64,000 nucleotides of DNA from Maridesulfovibrio ferrireducens (GTDB lineage Bacteria; Desulfobacterota; Desulfovibrionia; Desulfovibrionales; Desulfovibrionaceae): NCBI RefSeq assembly GCF_016342405.1, contig NZ_JAEINN010000004.1, forward strand, positions 1 to 64,000. Reading direction: 5' to 3'. How positions within the stretch are numbered: the first letter of the stretch is position 1; every line of letters begins with the position of its first letter. The notes beneath the pieces were generated by a model. The model was not told the DNA's origin. It saw only the letters and a list, made by a program, of their open reading frames with translations, and made no database searches. Of this stretch, positions 53,404 through 61,044 are shown piece after piece. The position numbers were made by a program, and so were the translations under genes.

Positions 53404-54042
53404 TTATGAAGCGGTGCAGAGCCTGTTCTGCCGCTTAAGAACTGAAACGCCTAAGTAGACTAAGGGGGTGTCTAAAAGAGCTATGGCTGTTTTGGCCATC
53501 CATTGTCCCAGAATAATCTCCGTAACCGGTAAAATCCCGTAAAAAGCAATTGTCACGAAAATGGTAGAGTCTATCAACTGAGATGTGACCGTTGACAGGT
53601 TGTTTCTCAGCCATAAATGTTTTCCGTCCATTTTTTTACGAAGCAGGTGGAACAGCCAGACATCGTGAGTTTGGCTTACCGAGTATGCTATGAGAGATGC
53701 CAGCACAATTCTTGGAGTGTTTGCCAGCACACTGGCAAAGCCGTCCTGACCGTTCCAGAAAGGGGCCGGAGTCCAGTGAAGTGCCGCCCATGACAGGAAG
53801 ATGGCAGCTAAAAGTGCGATAAAGCCGCAGTGGATGACCTCATTTGCTCTTTCTTTTCCCCATATTTCGCTTATGATGTCAGAAGCGATGAAAGTTAGAG
53901 AATAGGCGAGGACTCCAGCTGGAGCGTAAAATCCGAAGATGCTGATTATCTTGGTAGATACTACAGCGGCTATGACAAGTGAGCTGATAAAAAGGCACGT
54001 AAGAAGAGTGAACGCTTTGCGTTCAAAGGTTGAGGAGAGCAT
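53404..54042 (-). CDS. yhhQ: Queuosine precursor transporter (YhhQ/VUT family)
   Basis: The 212-residue membrane protein has about six helices and the family segments VVSTKIISIFGF, YSLTFIASDIISEIWGKE and QTHDVWLFHLLR. Family members take up preQ0/preQ1 for queuosine in tRNA. It is divergent from queF, which acts on preQ0, giving strong pathway context. Its 5' leader contains a 63-base nested stem structure (54074-54136). Confidence 0.9.
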   Translation of the reverse strand: MLSSTFERKAFTLLTCLFISSLVIAAVVSTKIISIFGFYAPAGVLAYSLTFIASDIISEIWGKERANEVIHCGFIALLAAIFLSWAALHWTPAPFWNGQDGFASVLANTPRIVLASLIAYSVSQTHDVWLFHLLRKKMDGKHLWLRNNLSTVTSQLIDSTIFVTIAFYGILPVTEIILGQWMAKTAIALLDTPLVYLGVSVLKRQNRLCTAS

Positions 54043-54343
54043 TATATTCCCTTGTGTTGATGGTTCTTGTCATGAAGCAGAGTCTGCCCGATACGAGCAA
54101 AAGGGAGAAAGTCCCGCATCTCGACAGTTCTGCTTCGGGGCCTGAAATTCTTTTCGGAGAGAAGGGTTGCCAGCATTGCAACAAAAAGTCAAAATAGAAA
54201 AACAGTCTTGTTTCGTTTCTTTTCGGTGGTTATACGGAGTTTTCTTTTAAGTCATAAGCTGTTATCTGCTCACGGCTTTCAACATTAAAAATAAATAAAA
54301 ATCAGCTTTGCGCTGAATGAGTATAAAATTACGGGGATTTGTT
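54043..54343. other. Divergent region between yhhQ and queF
   Basis: There is no gene in these 301 bases. Besides the structured yhhQ leader there is a small hairpin TCAGC-TTTGC-GCTGA near 54301-54315 before queF. I could not fit either to the known preQ1 riboswitch consensus patterns. Confidence 0.45.
54074..54136 (-). ncRNA. Structured 5' leader of the queuosine transporter gene, candidate regulatory RNA
   Basis: GAAGCAGA (54074-54081) and TCTGCTTC (54129-54136) form a perfect 8-bp closing stem. Nested inside are CGAG/CTCG and GGG/CCC helices. The element ends 31 bases before the yhhQ start, within the expected 5' untranslated region. It does not match preQ1 class I, whose pseudoknot needs a short A-rich tail. 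Function is inferred only from position and structure. Confidence 0.4.
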
Positions 54344-54847
54344 ATGAAAACGACTAAAAGCCAAGACAAGACTGATGCATTGAAAACTCTCGGAAAGGGA
54401 GGCGCCACCAATTATAACTATGATTCTCCCAGTCCTGAAATTCTTGAGATCTTTCCGAATAATTTCCCGGGCAGGCCCTATATCATAAGCATAGAATTTC
54501 CTGAGTACACTTCGCCTTGTCCTGTAACCGGACAGCCTGACTTTGCGAATATCATCGTGGAATATATTCCTGACGAAGTGTGCGTTGAATCCAAAAGTTT
54601 TAAGCTTTACATGGGGGCATACCGCAATCATCAGTCTTTTATGGAAACAATTACCAATAATATTCTGGATGATTTTGTCAGCCGTCTTTCTCCACTGTGG
54701 ATGAGAGTTAAAGGTATTTTTTCTCCGCGCGGCGGTACGTGTCTTCACGTTTTTGCAGAGCATTACAACGAAGACAGCACACAGTTTGTAAAGGTCTGTG
54801 ATATTGTCCACGAGTGGAAAATCGAGTCTGGAAGACACCGTTCATAA
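54344..54847 (+). CDS. queF: NADPH-dependent 7-cyano-7-deazaguanine reductase
   Basis: The protein has 167 residues from the ATG at 54344, preceded by GGGG; the longer frame from 54317 has no good ribosome site. It reduces preQ0 to preQ1 in queuosine synthesis. The substrate-binding motif EFPEYTSPCPVTGQPDFA contains the catalytic Cys, and the QueF signature ESKSFKLYMGAYRNH is intact. Its length matches the single-domain (YkvM) type. A 9-bp inverted repeat ACCGTTCAT/ATGAACGGT (54837-54864) overlaps the stop and may end the transcript. Confidence 0.95.
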   Translation: MKTTKSQDKTDALKTLGKGGATNYNYDSPSPEILEIFPNNFPGRPYIISIEFPEYTSPCPVTGQPDFANIIVEYIPDEVCVESKSFKLYMGAYRNHQSFMETITNNILDDFVSRLSPLWMRVKGIFSPRGGTCLHVFAEHYNEDSTQFVKVCDIVHEWKIESGRHRS

Positions 54848-54887
54848 TTATTATAATGAACGGTCATAACTTTTACGGTTAAATCAG

Positions 54888-54928
54888 TTGACAACTTTGG
54901 GGTTATTTCTTATTTTGCCAAATACGAA
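54888..54928 (+). promoter_or_regulatory. arsR promoter with overlapping operator
   Basis: The -35 box TTGACA (54888-54893) and -10 box TATTTT (54911-54916) are 17 bases apart. The 19-mer TTATTTTGCCAAATACGAA (54910-54928) covers the -10 box. Its exact reverse complement occurs at 55329-55347 before the permease gene. This marks it as the likely site of the ArsR-type regulator. Confidence 0.75.
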
Positions 54929-54946
54929 AGTCAAGGAGGTTCAAGC

Positions 54947-55276
54947 GTGAATGAATATATTGAAGCTAAGGCGAAAGTGTTTAAAGCGTTGGGCCATCCT
55001 AGCAGGCTTGTGATTGTAGAAGCGCTTTGTTCCGGAGAGCTTTGCGTTTGTGACATCGTTCCGCTTGTGGGTCGCGATATTTCTACTGTCTCTAAGCACC
55101 TGTCCTTATTGAAAGAGGCGGGAATTCTTAAAGACAGTAAACGCGGGACGAATGTGTATTATAGTCTTTTGATGGATTGTGTTCCCGGGTTTTTGAATTG
55201 TCTGAGTGAGTTTCTCGGCAAGAGGCTTGAAAAGCAGGTTAAAGATTACGCTTCAAACTCGATTAAGAAGTTATAA
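54947..55276 (+). CDS. ArsR-family metal(loid)-responsive repressor
   Basis: This 109-residue winged-helix protein starts at GTG with AAGGAGGT 6 bases upstream. The ELCVCD motif supplies the CxC thiolate pair that binds As(III), Sb(III) or soft metals in ArsR proteins, next to the recognition helix DISTVSKHLSLLKEAGIL. It would repress itself and the permease gene via the two identical operators and release them on metal binding. The inducer is uncertain. Confidence 0.88.
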   Translation: MNEYIEAKAKVFKALGHPSRLVIVEALCSGELCVCDIVPLVGRDISTVSKHLSLLKEAGILKDSKRGTNVYYSLLMDCVPGFLNCLSEFLGKRLEKQVKDYASNSIKKL

Positions 55277-55328
55277 GGACTGCATTCATTTTTACGATGG
55301 ATCTGTTCTGTTTTTTTGGAGTAATGTT

Positions 55329-55347
55329 TTCGTATTTGGCAAAATAA
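55329..55347. promoter_or_regulatory. Second ArsR-type operator, before the permease gene
   Basis: TTCGTATTTGGCAAAATAA is the exact reverse complement of the 19-mer at 54910-54928. Both sites end 18 bases before the start codon of the gene they precede. The core TATTT-N4-AAATA is palindromic. Confidence 0.75.
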
Positions 55348-55365
55348 ACAATGTAGGAGTTTGGC

Positions 55366-56481
55366 ATGGAAGAGTTAAATATTAAGCCTTGTGCATGTTC
55401 ATCCGGTAATAAACTGGAAGAAATAGGAAGTGTTGGAAAAGTTGAAAAAAAAGAGCCTGGATTTTTTTCGGGGAAAACTCTTTGGGCTGCGTTGTTGGTG
55501 ACTGTTGTTATCTGGTTCGCGTTGTATTCACAGTTGCTGTCTTTTTCTAAATATTTTTCGTTTGAACTTTTAGGGCTTATTCCGGGAAGCAGAATAGGGG
55601 AAACCGTACAATTTTTTGTTTATGATACACCCAAGGTTTTGATGCTGCTCGGGCTGGTAATATTCGGTATTGGAATTATTCGTTCTTATGTCACGGTAGA
55701 GTGGACGCGGAAGATGCTTGCCGGACGCAGGGAGTCTGTCGGTAATGTTATGGCGGCTCTTCTTGGGGTTGTTACTCCTTTCTGTTCCTGCTCGGCTGTT
55801 CCTTTGTTTATCGGATTTGTTGCCGGAGGCGTTCCTTTAGGAGTTACTTTTTCATTCCTTATTTCCGCGCCTATGGTTAACGAGGTCGCTCTGGTTCTTC
55901 TTTACGGGATGATGGGATGGAAGATTGCGACTTTGTATTTTGTAACCGGAATTACCATTGCTATTGTAGCTGGATGGATAATCGGTAGACTGGGCATGGA
56001 GAAACACGTTGAAGGCTGGGTTAAACTGGCAACTGCAAATCCTAGCGGTTCATTGGGAGCGATGTCGTTTGAAGAACGCGTCGGCTTCGGCCTGGAATCG
56101 GTTAAAGATATTGTGGGTAAAGTCTGGTTGTATATGGTGATTGGGATTGCAGCCGGAGCGGCTATTCACGGTTATGTTCCAGAGGGAATGATGGCCTCGA
56201 TCATGGGCAAGGGCGCATGGTGGGCAGTTCCTGTTTCCGTATTGATGGGGATTCCCATGTACACAAATGCCGCCGGAGTTATTCCAATTGTGGATGCTCT
56301 TCTTGGTAAGGGAGCGGCTCTCGGAACTGTGCTTGCCTTCATGATGAGTGTCATTGCGCTTTCATTCCCTGAAATGGTGATTTTGAGGAAGGTGTTAAAG
56401 CCCAAGCTGATTGCTGTTTTTGTAGGAGTGGTTGCCGGAGGAATTTTGATTGTCGGATATATCTTTAATATGATTATTTAA
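55366..56481 (+). CDS. ArsP_1/DUF318-family permease
   Basis: The 371-residue membrane protein has about eight to nine helices and the family motif FCSCSAVPLFIGFVAGGVPLG, followed by SAPMVNEVAL. An N-terminal CACSSG motif could bind a thiophilic metal. Related permeases export organo-arsenicals (ArsP) or act in Cu/Zn tolerance. Control by an ArsR-type regulator through a matching operator supports a metal(loid)-efflux role. TAGGAG precedes the start. Confidence 0.88.
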   Translation: MEELNIKPCACSSGNKLEEIGSVGKVEKKEPGFFSGKTLWAALLVTVVIWFALYSQLLSFSKYFSFELLGLIPGSRIGETVQFFVYDTPKVLMLLGLVIFGIGIIRSYVTVEWTRKMLAGRRESVGNVMAALLGVVTPFCSCSAVPLFIGFVAGGVPLGVTFSFLISAPMVNEVALVLLYGMMGWKIATLYFVTGITIAIVAGWIIGRLGMEKHVEGWVKLATANPSGSLGAMSFEERVGFGLESVKDIVGKVWLYMVIGIAAGAAIHGYVPEGMMASIMGKGAWWAVPVSVLMGIPMYTNAAGVIPIVDALLGKGAALGTVLAFMMSVIALSFPEMVILRKVLKPKLIAVFVGVVAGGILIVGYIFNMII

Positions 56482-56503
56482 TTTTTTTTTATAAATGAAA
56501 GGT

Positions 56504-56545
56504 AAAGCCTGCATCAATTGTATAGCAATTGTTGCAGGCTTTTTT
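56504..56545 (+). terminator. Intrinsic terminator after the permease gene
   Basis: AAAGCCTGCATCAATTG pairs with CAATTGTTGCAGGCTTT (one mismatch in 17 bp) around a 4-base loop, followed by TTTTTG. It is a strong rho-independent terminator. Confidence 0.88.
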
Positions 56546-56616
56546 GTTTTTAAGTTTTTTTTGACCAGGTCTTATGGTAAAAGAAGTATCGTATATTTAT
56601 TGTAGGAGGTTTCTTT

Positions 56617-57033
56617 ATGCTGGAAAAATATGAAACTGGATTTTTTGTTGTAGCATGCTCTGGAGCCTCAAAGGCCGGACAGGCCGCGAACAGTATTGCT
56701 GTAAAACTGGATGAAAGCGGTTTTTCAAAAATGATATGCCTTGCCGCAATCGGCGCAGGCGTTGATAACTGTATTACTATGGCTTCTAACGTTCAAGATC
56801 TCATAATTATAGATGGTTGTGAAAGGAAGTGTGCTTGTAAAATGATTGAGAAGGCAGGGCTGCATCCCGTCCATGAATTTTGTTTGACTGAACTTGGATT
56901 TATAGAATCAGATGACTTTGACGATCCAGAGCTTATTGATGAACTCAGGAAAAAGATTAAGCTTTTGTTCGGGCAACGTCGCGCCGACAGCAAGTATTCA
57001 GTTTGCGGTTGCGAAACTTGTCCTAGAAAATGA
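56617..57033 (+). CDS. DGC-domain putative zinc-binding protein
   Basis: The 138-residue cytosolic protein has the conserved VACSGAS motif near the N-terminus, the IIDGCERKCACK segment that names the DGC family, and a C-terminal CGCETCPRK. About ten Cys residues suggest metal or metalloid binding. DGC proteins are often found beside ArsR and DUF318 permease genes, as here. AGGAGG precedes the start. The exact role is not known. Confidence 0.82.
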   Translation: MLEKYETGFFVVACSGASKAGQAANSIAVKLDESGFSKMICLAAIGAGVDNCITMASNVQDLIIIDGCERKCACKMIEKAGLHPVHEFCLTELGFIESDDFDDPELIDELRKKIKLLFGQRRADSKYSVCGCETCPRK

Positions 57034-57104
57034 TTATAATTCCCTTTGCTTACTGACCGAGTTAATTTAAAAAAGTGTGTACTCGCTAGAAGGTGATTGT
57101 TTTT

Positions 57105-57144
57105 AAAGAAAGAGAGGACCTTGAAGGTCAAAGCCCTCTTCTTT
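57105..57144. terminator. Possible bidirectional terminator between DGC and hsp20 genes
   Basis: AAAGAAAGAG pairs with CTCTTCTTT (one bulge), enclosing a second perfect repeat GACCT/AGGTC. It lies between two convergent genes. T-tracts are weak, so the call is tentative. Confidence 0.4.
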
Positions 57145-57202
57145 AAGATTATAAATAAGCCGTCCGATGCAACACCTCTTTTATATTTCATGTTTGCAGT
57201 AA

Positions 57203-57661
57203 TTATGATTCAATTTTGACCTTGGTAGACTCACTGGTTTCATTTTTAGGTATAACCAGATTTAGAATTCCATTTTTGAATTTGGCGTTAATTTGGGTTG
57301 TTTCAACATTGGAAGGTAAGGACACAGATCTTTGAAAACTGCCGTAGCTTCGTTCGATGCGGTGGTAGTTATCTCTTTTTTCCTCATCTTCAAATTTTTT
57401 TTCACCTTTAATAGTTAAGCGACCTTGATTAATCGTTACGTCAATGTCCTCCGGTTTTAATCCCGGAAGTTCCGCTTTAATTGTTATTTCTTTTTCGTCT
57501 TCGCAAATGTCTAACGGTGGAAAATCTTCGGCTTCAAACGGGAAGCGATCAAACGCACTTAATGGCCATTTTCCAAGATCTTCCATTAAGTCCAGTAAGT
57601 TTGTTGGCCTTTCTCTTAGTCTTGATCTGCGTCTAATTTGTGGCAACAAATCTTTTAACAT
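57203..57661 (-). CDS. Hsp20-family small heat-shock protein
   Basis: The predicted protein has 152 residues from the ATG at 57661, preceded by GGAG; the longer frame from 57727 lacks a ribosome site. It has an N-terminal variable arm (about 1-45), an alpha-crystallin domain (about 48-140, DEKEITIKAELPGLKPEDIDV) and the C-terminal hydrophobic motif region NLVIPK. It holds unfolded proteins as an ATP-independent chaperone. CTTGAA and TTGACA boxes about 80 bases upstream could belong to a heat-shock or housekeeping promoter. Confidence 0.92.
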   Translation of the reverse strand: MLKDLLPQIRRRSRLRERPTNLLDLMEDLGKWPLSAFDRFPFEAEDFPPLDICEDEKEITIKAELPGLKPEDIDVTINQGRLTIKGEKKFEDEEKRDNYHRIERSYGSFQRSVSLPSNVETTQINAKFKNGILNLVIPKNETSESTKVKIES

Positions 57662-57907
57662 TTTAATCTCCTTGTTTTTAGTTTTACAAACGAGCGGCAC
57701 CACTTTGAGGTTATTACAATAATACACTCAAAAGAGGTTCAAGTGTCAATGTCAAAAGTTAATAATTATTTAGTTGGTGAAGGCTGTGTATAATCAAGCT
57801 GTTTTTAAAGTTATTGTTATGCGGTGAAAACATTCGTAAGATCTTATTTATTTCCATGTTTTTAAAGTAGTTGTATGACTTAGTCTTTTCATTCGGGAGC
57901 ATAAGCT

Positions 57908-59149
57908 GTGGAAAAAGTTTTAATAGTCGATGCCAGCAAGGTTACAGCTCTTTTTATAAAAAGGACTTTGGAACATGCCAGTTTTGAATGTGATACTGCA
58001 CATAGCTTAGAACAGGCCGCTGAGTTGATCTCACAAAACGAATATTTTGTAGGGCTCAGCAGTTTGATTTATGAAGGGCATGAAGCTGGTGACGGGATTG
58101 ATTTATTAACTGCAAATGGAATTCCTGCCATTGTGGTAACCGCCTCTCTTGATGATAATCAGCTCAAAGATATTCTAAAAAAGAATATAGTTGATTATGT
58201 CCTTAAAAGGCCTGAGCATTCGGAATATATAGTCCGTATAGTTAAGCGTGTTTTCAATAATAGAAAAACCAAGGTCATGGTGGTGGAGGATTCCATTACT
58301 GTGCGTCATTGGATTTCAGCTGTTTTAATACGGCAGGGTCTTACCGTGCTTGAAGCGGCAAATGGTGAGGAAGCGTGTAAAATTTTTGCCGATAATCCCG
58401 ATATAAAGCTGGTCTTGACAGATTATACCATGCCGGGGATGGATGGTCGGGAGTTGACTGCAAAATTGAGACTTCGTCGTCATATGGATGAACTCAGTAT
58501 TATTGTTCTTTCCTCTGATGAAAATTCCCGAACAGCACCGCTTTTTTTGAAAACCGGAGCAAATGACTTTATCCATAAGAGTGCAAGTGTCGAAGAGATT
58601 CTGTGCAGGGTTAATTCGAACTTGGAAATGCTGGAATTGCTCGAAGAATCACGTGACAGAGCAAATAAAGATTTTCTTACCGGGATGTGGAATAGGCGTT
58701 ATTTCTTCGAGCATGCAGAGCCTCTGTTTGTTGAAGCTGAAGATAATGACAAGTTGTTGAGTATTGTTATGCTTGATATTGATCATTTTAAAAACGTAAA
58801 TGATACTTACGGTCATGATGTCGGTGATTTAGTTCTAAAAGAATTTTCATCTAAGATTGTTGAATATTTCGGGTCCAGAGGGCTTGCCTCCCGATTCGGT
58901 GGCGAAGAGTTTGCGGTTCTTCTTGAGGGTGTAGATTCAGCCGCGCTTGAAAGTTATGTGGATGGTTTCAGGGAAATGATAGAAGCTTTTTCCATGTACT
59001 GTAGGCATGAAAAACTTAAATTTACCGTTTCCATCGGAGTTACTTCAAATGTAAAACTCGGTCTGGACGGAATGATTAACAGGGCTGACATTCTTTTATA
59101 TGAAGCTAAAACTTCCGGAAGAAATAAGGTCGTTTGCGATCCACTATAG
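57908..59149 (+). CDS. Two-receiver diguanylate cyclase (pseudo-REC, REC, GGDEF)
   Basis: The 413-residue protein starts at GTG 57908. The first receiver-like domain (about 3-118) lacks the phospho-acceptor Asp: the strand reads FVGLSSLIYEG, so it is a pseudo-receiver. The second (about 120-240) is complete, with VLTDYTMPGMDG. The GGDEF domain (about 255-410) has an intact FGGEEF motif but no RxxD I-site at the usual place, so product inhibition is not expected. It resembles PleD in layout. Its partner kinase is not adjacent. A ComFB gene follows after 112 bases. Confidence 0.92.
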   Translation: MEKVLIVDASKVTALFIKRTLEHASFECDTAHSLEQAAELISQNEYFVGLSSLIYEGHEAGDGIDLLTANGIPAIVVTASLDDNQLKDILKKNIVDYVLKRPEHSEYIVRIVKRVFNNRKTKVMVVEDSITVRHWISAVLIRQGLTVLEAANGEEACKIFADNPDIKLVLTDYTMPGMDGRELTAKLRLRRHMDELSIIVLSSDENSRTAPLFLKTGANDFIHKSASVEEILCRVNSNLEMLELLEESRDRANKDFLTGMWNRRYFFEHAEPLFVEAEDNDKLLSIVMLDIDHFKNVNDTYGHDVGDLVLKEFSSKIVEYFGSRGLASRFGGEEFAVLLEGVDSAALESYVDGFREMIEAFSMYCRHEKLKFTVSIGVTSNVKLGLDGMINRADILLYEAKTSGRNKVVCDPL

Positions 59150-59261
59150 CTGCATGAAGAGAGAAAGGGTAAATTTACTTTGAATCAAATGCTTAATGTT
59201 ATACAATATACCTTGGAGTAACTACGGTTCATAAGCAGAATTAATGATTTAGGGGGATACC

Positions 59262-59564
59262 ATGTTGACATTTAATGAGTTTTTTAAATCAGGCGATATT
59301 GTAAATTTAAGCGAACAAGCTGTTTATGATGAGATCAAAGCTTTCATTGATCTGCAAGAAGTTGAATTCTGCCAGTGTGATAAATGTCTCTTTGATATTG
59401 CCTGTGTCGTTTTGAATGCTATTCCGAGTCTTTATTCATCAAGTGTTGTTGATAGAAATTATCCAAGTGCAGATTTTTCTGTGGAGTATGAACACTTGCG
59501 TAAGCTGGCAAAAGAAGAAATTCCCGGAGCTATTGCGCGGGTAAAAACCAGACTGCATCATTAG
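59262..59564 (+). CDS. ComFB-family protein
   Basis: The 100-residue protein has the ComFB pattern: an N-terminal helix, then a Cys cluster FCQCDKCLFDIACVVLN and an aromatic Y in PSLYSSSVVD. ComFB is a late-competence protein in Bacillus; cyanobacterial relatives have been reported as cyclic dinucleotide receptors. The diguanylate cyclase just upstream makes c-di-GMP binding attractive, but this is inference. GGGGGA precedes the ATG. Confidence 0.75.
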   Translation: MLTFNEFFKSGDIVNLSEQAVYDEIKAFIDLQEVEFCQCDKCLFDIACVVLNAIPSLYSSSVVDRNYPSADFSVEYEHLRKLAKEEIPGAIARVKTRLHH

Positions 59565-59740
59565 TATTGAATGAATACAGATATGAATGAGGAGTAGTGC
59601 TTTTAACTCAGTTATAAATTCCTTTTATTTACATAGCTAATTAGTTAGTGTCTCTTTTATCGTACAGGGTGGCGGAGTCATTTGTTTTTTAGTTATATTA
59701 AACCAATCTATTTTTTTTATATATTGTATTAGGGGGATTC

Positions 59741-60922
59741 GTGAATTTTAAATTTCGCAAGACTGTAGAAGTAAAAAAAATACCCTGCAGACGGTTTGTT
59801 TTGTTTTTTATGTTTGTTTCACTCGTTTTTGTTGCCGGATGCTTTGGTGATGAAGATGAGAAAGCCGCTGAGCAACAGGCTGTTCCGGTAAAAGTTTATA
59901 AAGTAACCGAACAGAGTTTTCCTGTTAAAGGTGAATACGTAGCTCAGATTGAAGCTAAAAAGACCGTCGAAATTCGTTCACGGGTTGAAGGGTATCTTAA
60001 AGAGCGTCACTTTGATGAAGGCCAGATTGTTACTAAGGGACAACTCCTTTTCGTTATTGATCCTAGACCTTACGAAGAAACTTTGAAGCAGGCAGAAGCT
60101 GAATTGGCTCGTAGTGTGGCGACCCTCAATAAGGCTAATACTGATTACAAAAGATTTAAAACTTTGTTTGATCAGGGAGCGGTCAGTCGTGATGAATTCG
60201 ACACCCGGGTAACCGATAAGCAGGTTCTTGAAGCTCAGCTCAATAATGCCAAGTCTTCCGTTAAGCAGGCAAGTCTGAATGTTGATTTTACAAGTATTTA
60301 TGCACCGATGGAAGGTATTATCGGGAAAACTCAGGTCAACCTTGGGGCACTGGTTGCGAAAGAATCTTCATTGCTTGCTACAGTTTCTGCCGTAGACCCT
60401 GTATATGTAAACTTCAGTATTCCCGAAAAAGAATATCTTTTTGCAATTAAAGAGATTGAAGAAAAAAGAAAACAGAATTTGCCGGAGCGCAGTCAGACTC
60501 TTCGAATCATTCTCGCTGACGGTAAGTTTTATGATCATAACGGAACATTCAGCATGGCAGATAGAGCTGTGGACCCTTCAACCGGAACACTCAGTTTGCG
60601 TGCCGTTTTTCCGAACCCCGAGAAAATGCTGAGAGACGGGCAGTATGCAAAGATTGTTGCTCTTCTTAAAGAATATCAAAATGCGTTAGTTGTTCCTGCA
60701 AGAGCCATTTTAGATGTTCAGGGTCGTAAATCGATTTTGACTGTATCTTCCAATGGAACTGTTGTTGAAAATGCGGTAACGATTGATTATTCAAATGATC
60801 AAAGTGCTGTTATTGGGAAGGGGCTTAAAGACGGAGATCTGATTATTGCTGACGGTGTTAACAAAATCAGGCCGGGAACATTGATTGCTCCGGAGATTGT
60901 AACTCCTGATAAGACTAAATAA
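59741..60922 (+). CDS. RND efflux adaptor lipoprotein (AcrA/MexA type)
   Basis: The 393-residue precursor starts at GTG 59741 with AGGGGGA upstream. The lipobox FVAGC (Cys at about residue 34) anchors it to the inner membrane. The membrane-fusion fold follows: lipoyl part IRSRVEGYLKERHFDEGQIVTKGQLLFVID, coiled-coil hairpin (about 105-165), beta-barrel VDPVYVNFSIPEKEY and the C-terminal KDGDLIIADGVNKIRPG. It links the pump encoded next to an outer-membrane channel that is not encoded between them. Confidence 0.93.
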   Translation: MNFKFRKTVEVKKIPCRRFVLFFMFVSLVFVAGCFGDEDEKAAEQQAVPVKVYKVTEQSFPVKGEYVAQIEAKKTVEIRSRVEGYLKERHFDEGQIVTKGQLLFVIDPRPYEETLKQAEAELARSVATLNKANTDYKRFKTLFDQGAVSRDEFDTRVTDKQVLEAQLNNAKSSVKQASLNVDFTSIYAPMEGIIGKTQVNLGALVAKESSLLATVSAVDPVYVNFSIPEKEYLFAIKEIEEKRKQNLPERSQTLRIILADGKFYDHNGTFSMADRAVDPSTGTLSLRAVFPNPEKMLRDGQYAKIVALLKEYQNALVVPARAILDVQGRKSILTVSSNGTVVENAVTIDYSNDQSAVIGKGLKDGDLIIADGVNKIRPGTLIAPEIVTPDKTK

Positions 60923-60985
60923 GCAGCGTGAGTGTAGATATTTTCCGGGCATCTTTAAACGGTTTACATAAATTATTTTGTGAGC

Positions 60986-61021
60986 AAGCTTCCTCCCTTA
61001 TTCTGCGGGGGGAAGCTTTTT
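60986..61021 (+). terminator. Terminator-like hairpin inside the RND operon
   Basis: AAGCTTCCTCCC and GGGGGGAAGCTT pair over 12 positions (11 Watson-Crick, one wobble G-T) with a 9-base loop, followed by TTTT. It sits between the adaptor and pump genes, so it may reduce pump expression relative to the adaptor (attenuation) rather than stop transcription completely. Confidence 0.6.
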
Positions 61022-61044
61022 AAGCTCATATACAGGGAAGGGGA

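Noticed and set aside
54295-54343. A preQ1 class I riboswitch before queF
   Set aside because: A TCAGC/GCTGA hairpin is present, but the loop sequence and the A-rich pseudoknot tail do not match the class I consensus.
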